The notes: generated by a model not told the origin, from the letters alone. A stretch of DNA of 57,733 nt from a bacterium (GCA_024226335.1 JAAELY010000150.1:1-57733), one strand, 5' to 3'; positions 48,332-57,093 are shown, counted from the stretch's first letter. Translations and numbers: made by a program.

Positions 48332-48850
48332 TCACGCCCCCACCCTACGGATCGAATACAATCGTGCGGGCGCGCCCTCGAATTCGATCGTACCCTCGGG
48401 TTGCATGCCGAGTCTAACAGCGACTGCGATCGAGCGCTGATTCTGCGGACGCATGATGCTGACGACCCGATTGCGGTCGGTCGCGTCGAACGCGTAGGCC
48501 AGGGCTCGCAGTCCCGCCTCGGTGGCATAGCCCTGGCCCCAATGCGCCCGTCCCAGCATCCAGCCCAGTTCGATGTCGGCCACTCCGTGCGGGTGGTGCA
48601 GGCCCGCCCGACCGATCAGCCTGCCGCTCTTGCGCTCTTCCAGTGCCCACATGCCGTAGCCGTGAGGCGACCAGCTCGCCATGTGGTCGAGCAGATCTTG
48701 CCGGGCTTCTTCGGCACTGAGCGCGCGCCCGTAAAGATGGGGTACGACCTCCTCGTCGGCGCAGAAACTCGCGTACGTTTCGAAGTCGTCGTCGCGCAAG
48801 GCGCGTAGCCGAAGTCTTTCGGTTTCCAGTGAGGGAGCGGTGTCGCGCAC
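48332..48850 (-). CDS. GNAT-family N-acetyltransferase (RimJ/RimL-like)
   Basis: 172 residues from GTG 48850. Start LETERLRLRALRDDDFETYASFCADEEV is the RimJ-type signature; acetyl-CoA-binding motif A appears as IELGWMLGRAHWGQGYATEAGLRALAYAF, and N-x-R-S-I-A-V-A-V-R-L-G-M gives motif B. It acetylates an amine of unknown identity (protein N-terminus or small molecule). Single-gene spacing (31 and 30 bases) to neighbours in the same direction. Confidence 0.83.
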   Translation of the reverse strand: MRDTAPSLETERLRLRALRDDDFETYASFCADEEVVPHLYGRALSAEEARQDLLDHMASWSPHGYGMWALEERKSGRLIGRAGLHHPHGVADIELGWMLGRAHWGQGYATEAGLRALAYAFDATDRNRVVSIMRPQNQRSIAVAVRLGMQPEGTIEFEGAPARLYSIRRVGA

Positions 48851-48880
48851 GGTCGGGATGGAAACTCGTCTTGCGGCCCG

Positions 48881-49306
48881 TCAGTTCTTTTCGAGCTTGT
48901 CTTTGTAGGCCGCAATGGCGCCGCGATAGATGGCTTCGAAGATGCCCGACAATTGTTCTTCACTCAGGCCCGCGGGTTCGAAGCTGCCGCGCCATTCGAT
49001 TCGACAGCGGTCGGCTCCCAGGTCCACCAGCTTCACCGTGGCCTGGTAGTTCTCGCAGGGCAGGGGGCTCTCGCCGACGAAGGAGTAGGTGTAGGTCCGG
49101 GTCGAGGGGTCTATCGCGTCGAGCCGTTCCTGTACGGGTTTCGGCGAGCCCTTGGCCATGATGGTGCGCACGCTACCCACGCCTTCACCTTCAGCCGAGC
49201 AGGATTCGATGGACGGCAACCAGCTCAGATCGCCGAAAGCGCTGGCCAGTTCCCAGAGTGAATCGGCCGAGGCGCCGATCTCGTCGATCACAGTGATTTC
49301 AGACAT
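48881..49306 (-). CDS. SRPBCC/START-like lipid- or ligand-binding protein
   Basis: 141 residues, polyketide-cyclase-like helix-grip fold: ITVIDEIGASADSLWELASAFGDLSWLPSIESCSAEGEGVGSVRTI, TRTYTYSFVGESPLPCENYQATVKL and the long C-terminal helix (SEEQLSGIFEAIYRGAIAAYKDKLEKN). Such proteins bind hydrophobic ligands or act as cyclases; a steroid ligand is possible but unsupported by sequence alone. Confidence 0.75.
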   Translation of the reverse strand: MSEITVIDEIGASADSLWELASAFGDLSWLPSIESCSAEGEGVGSVRTIMAKGSPKPVQERLDAIDPSTRTYTYSFVGESPLPCENYQATVKLVDLGADRCRIEWRGSFEPAGLSEEQLSGIFEAIYRGAIAAYKDKLEKN

Positions 49307-49345
49307 GCCGATTTCTCCGTTCGTTTTCGTACGGAGATGAGTCTA

Positions 49346-50842
49346 TCACTCGGTCGATCGGCTCGTTTCGCGTCCTTCGGTCAGGCGCAGACCATCGAGG
49401 AGTGCATTCCGAAGCTGTCGCGGGTCGATGACTTCGTCGACGCCCAGCGTGCTCGCGAGTGGATAGGGACCCGAGCGCTGCGCCTCTTCGGCCTGTCGCT
49501 GAGCTTCCCCTTCCAGATTCGCAGCCTGGCCACCACTCTGCGCGGGCATCGCGGCCAGGTTCAGCGTGGGCAGGGCGTAGGTGATGGTCTGCCGATCGAA
49601 AGGGGTTCCCGCCATATTGACCAGTCCAAAACCAAAACCCTTGCGCATCAGAACTGTGAGCTTGGGGTTGGGCATCCGGCGCTCGGCCTGGAACATCTTT
49701 CCACCCCAGCGCAGGATTCCGCTGCGTTCTGCACTGCTACCCGCCAGCACACCCGGATTGTCGACCAGGAATACGACTGGATGCCCGAAGTGTGAAAGAG
49801 TCTCGAGGAAATCGGTTGCCTTGATCGCCGCGTCTGCATCGAGTGCACCGGCGGCCTGAATCGGGTTGTTCGCAACGAATGCGACCGCGCGCCCCCCCAG
49901 ATGCCCGAGAGCCGTGATCAGGGCTCTTCCGTAACCGGGCTGGATTTCGAACAGACGTCCCTCGTCCGCGATCAACTCCAAGACCTGGTGCATATCGTAG
50001 GGACGCCGATCGTTGGGCGGAAGAATATCGAGCAACTCTTCGAGTTCTCGCGCTCCGGAGTCCGAGTTCTCCCGCTTCGGAATTGCATCGTGTCGGTTCA
50101 GGGGAAAGTAGGACAAGTAGCTACGCGCCATTGCGATGGCCGTCTCGTCGTCGGGCGCGACGTTATGTGCCGTGCCTGCGATCTCCGCGCAGATCTTTGC
50201 TCCCCCCAGTTCCTCTTTGGTCACGTCTTCGCCAGTCGCCGCCTTTACCAGGGGCGGGCCACCGGTGAACATGGAGGCGGACTCCGACATCACGACGAAA
50301 TCGCAAAGGGGTGCCGAGATTGCGCTGTGTCCGGCCGATGCGCCCAGCACCAGGCACACCATGGGTACGTGTCCCGAGAGATCGGCCAGAGCCAGGAGAT
50401 CGTTGGGTGCGCGACCGTGGTGTTCTTCGCTCAGGCGATGCCCGGCGCCTTCGAGCATCACGACCAATGGCACGCCTTCTTGTTTCGCCAACTCCGCGAT
50501 GCGGTAACGCTTGGAGGTTCCACCCGCTCCGATCGAACCGCCCAGCACCGTGAAGTCCTCGACACCGGCGAGTACGGGTCGTCCGTCGATCCGACCTGAG
50601 CCGCAGACATAGCCGTCGGCCGGGATGTCCTGCGCGTTGCCGACAAGACGTCCGATTTCCGTGAAGGTGCCCGGATCAAAGAGCAACTCGATGCGCTGGC
50701 GAGCATCGAGTTTGCCGCGTCCGTGCATATGCCGTTCGAGGCGTTCAGCGCCCCCCATCTCGCCAGCACGCTCGCGTCGCTGCTCGAGTGCGTCGAGCCA
50801 GGGTTTCCACTGATCGCGGTTGGAATCCCGACCTGCGGACAC
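49346..50842 (-). CDS. Acyl-CoA carboxylase carboxyltransferase (beta) subunit
   Basis: 498 residues from GTG 50842, a little shorter than the usual 510-540. Crotonase-like carboxyltransferase blocks: RIELLFDPGTFTEIGRL, VEDFTVLGGSIG, PLVVMLEGAGHRL, MFTGGPPLVKAATGEDVTKEELGGAKICAE, DRRPYDMHQVLELIADEGRLFEI, GYGRALITALGHLGGRAVAFVANNP and FLVDNPGVLAGSSAERSGILRWG. Propionyl- or methylcrotonyl-CoA are the usual substrates; propionyl-CoA is a sterol product. No biotin carboxylase/biotin carrier gene is in the window, so its partner must be encoded elsewhere. Three bases separate it from the SDR. Confidence 0.83.
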   Translation of the reverse strand: MSAGRDSNRDQWKPWLDALEQRRERAGEMGGAERLERHMHGRGKLDARQRIELLFDPGTFTEIGRLVGNAQDIPADGYVCGSGRIDGRPVLAGVEDFTVLGGSIGAGGTSKRYRIAELAKQEGVPLVVMLEGAGHRLSEEHHGRAPNDLLALADLSGHVPMVCLVLGASAGHSAISAPLCDFVVMSESASMFTGGPPLVKAATGEDVTKEELGGAKICAEIAGTAHNVAPDDETAIAMARSYLSYFPLNRHDAIPKRENSDSGARELEELLDILPPNDRRPYDMHQVLELIADEGRLFEIQPGYGRALITALGHLGGRAVAFVANNPIQAAGALDADAAIKATDFLETLSHFGHPVVFLVDNPGVLAGSSAERSGILRWGGKMFQAERRMPNPKLTVLMRKGFGFGLVNMAGTPFDRQTITYALPTLNLAAMPAQSGGQAANLEGEAQRQAEEAQRSGPYPLASTLGVDEVIDPRQLRNALLDGLRLTEGRETSRSTE

Positions 50843-50845
50843 GCG

Positions 50846-51640
50846 TCAGTCCAGACCCATGAGCTTGGCGGTGCCGATGCGATGCCCGGCGGTGAAGCCG
50901 CCGTCGACAGCCAGCGCGTGGCCCGTCACGAAGGAGGCGTCTTCAGAGGCGAGGAAGGCCGCAGCGCCGGCGATCTCACTGGGTTCGCCCAGGCGGCCGA
51001 GTTGATGTGCATCGGTTACTCGCGCGAGCGCATCCTTCATTGCATCGGCCTCGAAAAGGGAATCCAGCAGTGGCGTGCGAATAAAGCCCGGACAGATCGC
51101 ATTTGCCCGGATGCCTCGACGTCCGTAGTCGATCGCCAGGTTTCGCGTCAAGAGGATTACGCCGCCTTTCGAAGCGTTGTACGCGCTACCCCCTTCGGCG
51201 CCTTCCAGCCCTTCGACGCTCGCCACATTGATGATGCTTCCGCTCCCCTGCTCGAGCATCTGCCGCAACACGTGTTTGCAAACCAGAAAGGTTCCCTTCA
51301 GGTTGATGTCGAGAACGCGTTCCCACTCGAGCGTATCCACCATATGGACCGGGCCACCGCCCGCGACACCCGCGGCATTCAGTACGATGTCGACGGAGCC
51401 GAAGGTCTGCGCCACCGTACTTACAGCCGCCGCGACATTTTCCTCGTCGCGCACGTCGCCATTCAAGAAGAGTTGGTCACTGGCCACATCGCTGATCGCC
51501 TTCAGGACACCGTCGGCGGGTTTATCGATATCGAATCCCGCGATCCTGGCCCCCTCTCGAGCGAAGCGCAGAGCACACGCTGCGCCGATACCCGACGCGG
51601 CTCCCGTGATCAAAGCGGTCTTTCCTTCGAGCCTGTTCAT
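50846..51640 (-). CDS. Short-chain dehydrogenase/reductase
   Basis: 264 residues. ALITGAASGIGAACALRFAREGARIAGFDID with Asp at the end of beta-2 implying NAD, LNAAGVAGGG, catalytic Ser in SIINVASVEGLEGAEGG, Tyr-x-x-x-Lys in AYNASKGG and NAICPGFIRTPLLDS, then VTGHALAVDGGFTAG. Classical SDR; a hydroxysteroid or 3-hydroxyacyl substrate is plausible by context. It lies 3 bases before the carboxyltransferase gene in the same direction and is probably co-transcribed. Confidence 0.83.
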   Translation of the reverse strand: MNRLEGKTALITGAASGIGAACALRFAREGARIAGFDIDKPADGVLKAISDVASDQLFLNGDVRDEENVAAAVSTVAQTFGSVDIVLNAAGVAGGGPVHMVDTLEWERVLDINLKGTFLVCKHVLRQMLEQGSGSIINVASVEGLEGAEGGSAYNASKGGVILLTRNLAIDYGRRGIRANAICPGFIRTPLLDSLFEADAMKDALARVTDAHQLGRLGEPSEIAGAAAFLASEDASFVTGHALAVDGGFTAGHRIGTAKLMGLD

Positions 51641-51669
51641 ATCCTCGTCCCCTACCGGAATCGGAGTCG

Positions 51670-52209
51670 TTATTGCAGCGCCGGGTCTTCTTCGAGTTCG
51701 GACAGGAGTTCTCCGTACGGAGAGTACAGGCCCTGGCAGGCCTGCTCACTGCTTTCCGGCTCGTTCTCACCGGCGAAAATCACGAACGGCTGGGTCGCAT
51801 TCGAGGCTGCGGCGTAGGTACTGGCGATTTGTTCGCAGGTAGGGGCGCCGGCTGAGGACGAATTCATGCTGCACAGAACCATCAGCGTGTCGTCCGAGAC
51901 GTCTTCGCCCAGATCGGGTGGATCGACCCCTCCAAGTGTCCCCAGGATCTGCATCATGCGACCGACGTCCATGATCATGGCCTGGTCGCATCCCAGGGCG
52001 CGCAGTTCTTCAGCACCCGGTGCGTTCTGCGCCTGGGTGACCAACTCGACCAGTTCCTGGGCGCCCTTTACGAGTTCCTGTCCTCGCTCACTGTTCACGA
52101 ACATATAGCCAGCGGTCGCGCAGGTCATCAGCAAGGCCGCGAATACAGATAGCAGGATTACGACCGGACTCGGTCCAGTTCGTTCGGGTTTCGTCGGTTC
52201 CGGAGTCAT
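51670..52209 (-). CDS. Hypothetical single-pass membrane protein
   Basis: 179 residues, not recognised. A Pro-rich cytoplasmic N-terminus (TPEPTKPERTGPSP) precedes one transmembrane helix (VVILLSVFAALLMTCATAGYMFV, about 16-38). A helical, acidic periplasmic part follows, with four cysteines (in LGCDQA, VLCSMN, PTCEQIA and EQACQGL), perhaps two disulfides. The composition resembles small anchored envelope proteins. It is separated from the SDR by 29 bases and from the upstream ligase by 110 bases. Confidence 0.6.
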   Translation of the reverse strand: MTPEPTKPERTGPSPVVILLSVFAALLMTCATAGYMFVNSERGQELVKGAQELVELVTQAQNAPGAEELRALGCDQAMIMDVGRMMQILGTLGGVDPPDLGEDVSDDTLMVLCSMNSSSAGAPTCEQIASTYAAASNATQPFVIFAGENEPESSEQACQGLYSPYGELLSELEEDPALQ

Positions 52210-52262
52210 TCCGAGGGCCTGTCTATTCGCATGCAGAGATCATATCAGCCACTGGCGCTGTT

Positions 52263-52277
52263 GGAATTGCCAATTCC
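52263..52277. promoter_or_regulatory. 15-bp palindrome upstream of the membrane-protein gene
   Basis: GGAATTG-C-CAATTCC, perfect 7-bp arms with one central base, 54 bases upstream of the start at 52209 and 43 bases after the end of the ligase gene at 52320. It is an AT-richer island in a 110-base intergenic region; it could be an operator or part of a termination structure. Confidence 0.3.
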
Positions 52278-52319
52278 CCACGCAGATTCGCACCGGGTCG
52301 AAGAAGCTGGAGCCGCGTC

Positions 52320-53870
52320 TCAGATGGCTGTATCGCGGTCCTCCCAGTAGGGATCGCGCAATTTTCGCTTGTAGAGCTTGCCGTTCGGGTCGCGCGGCAT
52401 TTCTTCGGTGAAGTCGATTGATTTGGGCGTCTTGAATTTCGCAAGTCGACCACTGCAGAACTCGAGCAGTTCTGCGACCAGTGCATCGCTGGGCAGGATG
52501 CCCGTTCCCGGCTCGACCACCGCCTTGATCTCTTCGCCCCAGTCTTCGTGCGGAATCCCGAAGACGGCCACGTCGCCCACCTTCGGATGGCTCATGAACA
52601 CGTTTTCGATTTCCGCAGGGTAGATGTTGGCGCCACCGGAGATGATCATATCGGTCTTGCGGTCGCACAGAAACAGGTAGCCTTCCTCATTCAGGTAGCC
52701 GATGTCGCCGACCGTGAAGTAGTTCTCGATGCGGTTCTTCCGCGTCTTGGCGCTGTCCTTGTGGTACTCGAAATCGGCCTGGCCGAGTCTCATGTACACG
52801 GTTCCGCGCTCGCCGACCGGCAACTGCTTCTCGTCGTCGTCGTAGATGCGAATATCCGCGCCAGTCCACGCCTTTCCGACGGTGCCCGGGTACTTCATCC
52901 ACTCTTCCGGGCTGACGATCGTGCCGCCGCCTTCGGTGGCCGCGTAGTACTCGTAAATCGAGTCACCCCACCACTCGATCATGCGTCGCTTGGTGTCGGG
53001 CGGACAGGGGGCGGCGGCGTGCACCATATGGCGCGTCGAAGAGCAGTCGTACTTGGCGCGCACGTCGTCGGGCAGGCCGAGCAGGCGGTGGAACTGCGTC
53101 GGCACCATATGGCTGGTCGTGACTCGATACTTCTCGATCAAATGCAGCGACTCTTCGGGCAGCCACTTGTCCATCAGGACCACCGTATGGCCGAAATGCA
53201 GCGAAGATGTGCTCCACATGAGCACGGCGGTGTGGTACAGCGGAGAGCCCACCAGGTGCACATTGTCTTTCAAGGGTTCGATGCCGAACATCGCCAGGAA
53301 AGTCGCCATCAGGCCACCGATCAGGTCGGGATCCACGGGTGCGAGCGGACGGCGAACTCCCTTGGGTTGACCCGTCGTACCCGAGGTGTAGTTCATCACG
53401 TTGCCCGCGGTGCGTTCCTCGGGCAGGGAGGTCGGCTGTTTCTCGGTCAGCTCGTAGAAGTCGCGAAAGCCCGGCACCGAGCCGATCGCGAAGCACGAAC
53501 TCTCGGCAAGGCCGACTTCCCGGGCCGCAAGAGCCGCGACTTCGGCGACACGCTCGTGGGCGATGAATACCCTTGCCTCACAATCAGCGACGATATAGGC
53601 GATCTCGGGTCCCGCCAGATGCCAGTTGATAGGCGTGAGGTACCAGCCCGCTTGTGCGCACGCCAGATTGAGTGCGTAGAACTCCGCGCAATTGGGCAGC
53701 ACGGCGGCGACGCAATCGCCCACCTGAAGTCCCGCCGCACGCAGACCGTGTACCAACTGATTACTGACCCCCGCGAGTTCGTCCCGCGTCCACTCCCGTC
53801 CGTCGGGAGCGACCAGCGCCAGATGATTCGGATCGCGTTGCGTGTAGTTCCAGAAACCGTGGTCCGCCAA
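52320..53870 (-). CDS. AMP-forming acyl-CoA synthetase in the ltp/kstR-like operon
   Basis: 516 residues from TTG 53870, with GGAG 7 bases upstream. P-loop NYTSGTTGQPKG at 160-171, EYYAATEGGG, YFTVGDIGYLNEEGYLFLCDRKTDMIISGGANIYPAEIE and DPNGKLYKRKLRDPYWEDRDTAI, with a C-terminal RDPYWE-RD-I ending typical of mycobacterial FadD4-like ligases and bile/steroid acid ligases. It follows ltp3 by 9 bases, so side-chain activation of a sterol acid is the likely job. It is not FadD19- or FadD17-like as I recall those proteins. Confidence 0.83.
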   Translation of the reverse strand: MADHGFWNYTQRDPNHLALVAPDGREWTRDELAGVSNQLVHGLRAAGLQVGDCVAAVLPNCAEFYALNLACAQAGWYLTPINWHLAGPEIAYIVADCEARVFIAHERVAEVAALAAREVGLAESSCFAIGSVPGFRDFYELTEKQPTSLPEERTAGNVMNYTSGTTGQPKGVRRPLAPVDPDLIGGLMATFLAMFGIEPLKDNVHLVGSPLYHTAVLMWSTSSLHFGHTVVLMDKWLPEESLHLIEKYRVTTSHMVPTQFHRLLGLPDDVRAKYDCSSTRHMVHAAAPCPPDTKRRMIEWWGDSIYEYYAATEGGGTIVSPEEWMKYPGTVGKAWTGADIRIYDDDEKQLPVGERGTVYMRLGQADFEYHKDSAKTRKNRIENYFTVGDIGYLNEEGYLFLCDRKTDMIISGGANIYPAEIENVFMSHPKVGDVAVFGIPHEDWGEEIKAVVEPGTGILPSDALVAELLEFCSGRLAKFKTPKSIDFTEEMPRDPNGKLYKRKLRDPYWEDRDTAI

Positions 53871-53879
53871 AACCGTCTC

Positions 53880-55043
53880 CTATACGCTCGGCAGTTCGCT
53901 GCCGACGAGGTACATCGAGAAGTACTGCGAGCCACCGCCGTATGCGTGACCCAGAGCGAGTTTCGCACCGTCGATCTGGTGTTCGCCGGCCTGTCCTCGC
54001 ACCTGCATGGCCGCTTCGGCGAAGCGGATCATTCCCGAGGCACCGATCGGGTTCGATGACAGCACACCTCCCGACATATTGACGGGTAGATCACCGTCCA
54101 TCGCAGTTGCGCCTTCGTAGGTCATCTTCCAGCCTTCACCTTCCGGAGCGAAACCCAGGTTCTCCATCCACATGGGTTCGAACCAGGAGAAGGGCACGTA
54201 GATCTCGGCGCAATCGATCTCCTTGCGCGGGTTGGTGATGCCTCCCTTCTTGTACAGGTCTGCAGCCGCGATGCGACCGGCGTGCGGATTGACCTGGTCG
54301 CGACCAGAGAACTGCGTCGGTTCGCTGCGCATCGAGGTCGCGTGCACCCAGGCGGGTTTCCCGGGTGACTTCTTGGCTGCGTCGCGACTGGCGAAAACCA
54401 TCGCGCAGGCGCCGTCAGAAGAGGGACACGCTTCCAGGTAGCGGATCGGATCCCAGAGCATCGGCGAGTTCATGACCTGATCAAAATCGATGTCGGGCAT
54501 CTGCAGGTGCGCGTACGGATTCTTGAGTGCGTTCAGGCGATCCTTGAGCGCGACCCGGATGCCCGTGTCTTCCGGTGCGCCCGAACGTCTGATGTAGCCG
54601 CGGATCAGCGGAGCGAAGTATCCGCCTGCACCCGCGACCACCGCCACCGAGAAAGGCGCGGAGATGGTCAACGCCCACATCGCATTGCTTTCGGACTGCT
54701 TCTCGAAGCCGACAGTGAGCACGCGTTCGTGAACGCCCGCCTCGACCAGGCTCGAGGCCACGATTGCCGTGGATCCGCCCACGCTTCCCGCCGTGTGTAC
54801 GCGCAACATCGGTTTGCCGACACAGCCGAGCGAATCGGCCAGCCACAACTCGGGCATCATCACGCCTTCGAACATATCGGGTGCCTTGCCGAGCACCACG
54901 GCGTCGATATCGGACCAGTTGCAATCCGCGTCCTCGAGCGCGCGCTTCGCCGCCTCGCGCAAGAGTCCCGGCATCGACAGTTCGATGCGCTTCGCGTCGT
55001 ATTTCGTCTGGCCGATTCCGACCACGCCTGATAGCTGACCCAT
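53880..55043 (-). CDS. ltp3: Ltp3-like steroid aldol-lyase candidate (thiolase fold)
   Basis: 387 residues. Blocks VVGIGQTKYDAKR, VVLGKAPDMFEGVMMPELWLADSLGCVGKPMLRVHTAGSVGGSTAIVASSL, EKQSESNAMWAL, EIYVPFSWFEPMWMENLGF and LGHAYGGGSQYFSMYLVG match my memory of M. tuberculosis Ltp3 (Rv3523). The thiolase nucleophile position reads TAGSVGG, without cysteine, as expected for an aldol lyase rather than a thiolase. Rhodococcal Ltp3/Ltp4 are needed for C24-branched sterol side chains. One-base TAATG overlap with ltp4 suggests a heteromeric enzyme, likely together with the DUF35 proteins. Confidence 0.82.
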   Translation of the reverse strand: MGQLSGVVGIGQTKYDAKRIELSMPGLLREAAKRALEDADCNWSDIDAVVLGKAPDMFEGVMMPELWLADSLGCVGKPMLRVHTAGSVGGSTAIVASSLVEAGVHERVLTVGFEKQSESNAMWALTISAPFSVAVVAGAGGYFAPLIRGYIRRSGAPEDTGIRVALKDRLNALKNPYAHLQMPDIDFDQVMNSPMLWDPIRYLEACPSSDGACAMVFASRDAAKKSPGKPAWVHATSMRSEPTQFSGRDQVNPHAGRIAAADLYKKGGITNPRKEIDCAEIYVPFSWFEPMWMENLGFAPEGEGWKMTYEGATAMDGDLPVNMSGGVLSSNPIGASGMIRFAEAAMQVRGQAGEHQIDGAKLALGHAYGGGSQYFSMYLVGSELPSV

Positions 55044-56095
55044 TACTCACCCTCCAGAACGCAGACCAGATTCTGCTGCAGGCACGGCCCGGACGTGCAA
55101 TGCGCGACTGCGCGCCGTCCGTCACCCGCTGCGATCCGGTTTGCCGCTTCGCCGATGCGATTGAATCCCGCGGCCATCGTCGGATGCGCGGTAAGCGCTC
55201 CGCCCGATGGGTTGATGCGCACGTCGTCGCCCAGGCCCAGGGCCGCTTGCAGAATCAGTTCCTGATGGGAATAGGGCGCGTGCAGTTCTGCGAAATCGAT
55301 CTTGCTCTCGTGAACCTTCGCGTTGCGACCGGCGATCTCCGTGGAAGCCGAGCGCGTCAGATCGCGGACGCCCAGGTTCTGACTCTCGATCCGGTGATCG
55401 ATGCCGCGAATCCAGACGGGGTTTTTCGAGAACTTGCGCGCCACGCTCGCTTCGGCGATCACCATGGCCGAAGCACCGTCACTGACGGGTGGGCAATCGT
55501 GTAGCCGCAGCGGTGAATTGGTCACCCGTTCGGCCAGGAGTTTCTCCACGTCGAAATCACCCGAAACCACCGCGTGCGGATTGTCCTTGGCATCGCGTCG
55601 GCTGCGCGCGACCACTTCGGCGAGGTCGCGTTCGGTCTTGCCGGTCGCTTCCATGAAGGCACGTGCCTGGATCGCCGCGAGGCTGTTCGAGTCGGGCCAG
55701 AGCGGCGTGACTGTATAGGGGTCGAGTTGGAGACACATCACTTCGCCGTGATCGCCCGGAGAACCCTTGCCGAAGGAATAGACGAGCGCGCTGCTCACGT
55801 CGCCGGTCTGGATCTTGATCCAGGCCTCGTACATCGCGAACGCTCCGTCCATTTCGACATGCGATTCCTTGATCGGAGGCCATGCGCCGACGGCATCGAG
55901 TGCGCCCACGAATGCGAAAGCCTGGCCTTGCAGGTAGTCGCAGCTTCCCGAGCAGGTGAACTCGATATCGGCTCTCGGCATGCCTGAGGCTTCGACGGCT
56001 TCCGCGACGACAGGCATCAGGATCTCGACTTCGTTCCGTTCCCTTTCTTTTCGTTTACAGGATTGGGCAAAGGAAATGATGGCAACGTCGCGCAT
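55043..56095 (-). CDS. ltp4: Ltp4-like steroid aldol-lyase candidate (thiolase fold)
   Basis: 350 residues from ATG 56095 (MRDVAIISFAQSCKRKERERNEVEIL). IEFTCSGSCDYLQGQAFAFVGALDAVGAWPP, SHVEMDGAFAMYEAWIKIQTG, YSFGKGSPGD, LHDCPPVSDGASAMVIAE and LHAPYSHQELILQAALGLGD resemble Ltp4 (Rv3522). The nucleophile position reads E-M-D-G, again no cysteine. Its start and the DUF35 stop share one base, and its stop shares one base with the ltp3 start, so four genes are coupled. Role: retro-aldol removal of a branched or C22-type side-chain unit (inference from family). Confidence 0.82.
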   Translation of the reverse strand: MRDVAIISFAQSCKRKERERNEVEILMPVVAEAVEASGMPRADIEFTCSGSCDYLQGQAFAFVGALDAVGAWPPIKESHVEMDGAFAMYEAWIKIQTGDVSSALVYSFGKGSPGDHGEVMCLQLDPYTVTPLWPDSNSLAAIQARAFMEATGKTERDLAEVVARSRRDAKDNPHAVVSGDFDVEKLLAERVTNSPLRLHDCPPVSDGASAMVIAEASVARKFSKNPVWIRGIDHRIESQNLGVRDLTRSASTEIAGRNAKVHESKIDFAELHAPYSHQELILQAALGLGDDVRINPSGGALTAHPTMAAGFNRIGEAANRIAAGDGRRAVAHCTSGPCLQQNLVCVLEGE

Positions 56096-56595
56096 TACAC
56101 ATGGTCCTTGTACAGATCGTAGTCCGTGTCGGGTTCGTCGATCGGCTTGAAGTACTTGATGCTGGCGACCGACGTGTCGAGTTCGCTCTCGTCGACCCAG
56201 GCCGCCTGCACGCGCATTCCCATGCGTACATCCTGAAGATCGCATTCCTGGAGCACGTGCATCATCGGGATATCCGAGCCGTCGAGCAGCACCGAAATGC
56301 ACGCATAGGGCGGGGTGAAGCTCAGGTTGTCCGAGGGCACCCGCACGATGCAGAAGGTGGTCACGGTGCCCTTGTCGGAAACCTCGACCTGCTGGTCGGT
56401 GGGCTTGCCGATGCGCGGGTCGGCGCCGCGCGGCGGTACGTAGACCGGGCCGTCGTCACCGGCGCGTGCGCCAATGATCTTGCCCTTGGCCAGTCCGCGC
56501 AAAAAGCGTGTGGTCGCGAAACCCGCGGTGTATTCGTATTCCAGATGTACGGGAGTGCGAATGCTCAAGATCGGTTCGTTCTTGTCATCACTCAT
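56095..56595 (-). CDS. DUF35/OB-fold acyl-CoA-associated protein
   Basis: 166 residues. DUF35-type OB fold: LEYEYTAGFATTRFLRGLAKGKIIGARAGDDGPVYVPPRGADPR, then VSDKGTVTTFCIVRVPS, PPYACISVLLDGSDIPMMHVLQECD and VRMGMRVQAAWVDES. The zinc-ribbon cysteines usual before the OB fold are missing. DUF35 partners complete the active sites of Ltp-type steroid aldolases. In M. tuberculosis one longer protein (Rv3521) sits beside ltp4; here two shorter proteins do. Confidence 0.82.
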   Translation of the reverse strand: MSDDKNEPILSIRTPVHLEYEYTAGFATTRFLRGLAKGKIIGARAGDDGPVYVPPRGADPRIGKPTDQQVEVSDKGTVTTFCIVRVPSDNLSFTPPYACISVLLDGSDIPMMHVLQECDLQDVRMGMRVQAAWVDESELDTSVASIKYFKPIDEPDTDYDLYKDHV

Positions 56596-56597
56596 TC

Positions 56598-57050
56598 TCA
56601 GGCCTCCGGTTCGAAGCAGGCGATATCGCCAATTTCGCCGATCGTCTCGTCGCGCCAGCGCGCCTTTACGCGCATTCCGGTCGACATGCGTGTTTCGTCT
56701 CCCGCGTCCACGGCGTGCAGCATGGGAAGGTCCGCGCCGTCGAGTCGGATGAGCGCGAAGGCGAAGGGGTGGTCGAGCGGTTGCTTTTCGCGCGGCCTCG
56801 TGACCCAGGACCAGCCGGTCACGGTTCCCGCCGACCCCACGTCGACGATCTCACCCGAATCCTCACCGGTCTCGGGATCGAACTCCGTGGGCGGAACGAT
56901 CACCTTTCCCGAAGGCAGCCGGCAGCCGACGATGCGTCGATCGCGCAGTCCGGTGAAGAACTGGGAGAGCACCGGGCCGACGGAACGTCGGTAGGTGTAG
57001 TCGACGATGTGTTTCGCCGAGAGGATCTCCTCGCTCTCTTGTGAAGCCAT
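56598..57050 (-). CDS. Second DUF35/OB-fold protein
   Basis: 150 residues from ATG 57050, with a strong AAGGAGAAACA ribosome binding site. YTYRRSVGPVLSQFFTGLRDRRIVGCRLPSGKVIVPPTEFDPETGE, VGSAGTVTGWSWVTRP, HPFAFALIRLDGADLPMLHAVDAGD and MSTGMRVKARWRDE give the same domain as the next gene, with modest similarity. The zinc-ribbon is also lacking apart from one Cys. Two bases separate the pair, pointing to a split or duplicated DUF35 unit serving Ltp3 and Ltp4. Confidence 0.82.
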   Translation of the reverse strand: MASQESEEILSAKHIVDYTYRRSVGPVLSQFFTGLRDRRIVGCRLPSGKVIVPPTEFDPETGEDSGEIVDVGSAGTVTGWSWVTRPREKQPLDHPFAFALIRLDGADLPMLHAVDAGDETRMSTGMRVKARWRDETIGEIGDIACFEPEA

Positions 57051-57065
57051 TGTTTCTCCTTGAAA

Positions 57066-57085
57066 CCGGCGATTTCTGGCGCCGG
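57066..57085 (-). terminator. Hairpin between the TetR and DUF35 genes
   Basis: CCGGCG-8-CGCCGG, perfect 6-bp stem in the 43-base gap after the KstR-like gene (stop at 57094). Followed on the minus strand by TTTCAAGGAG, the ribosome binding site of the next gene. It may partly terminate or attenuate read-through into the catabolic genes. Confidence 0.35.
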
Positions 57086-57093
57086 ATTGTTCG

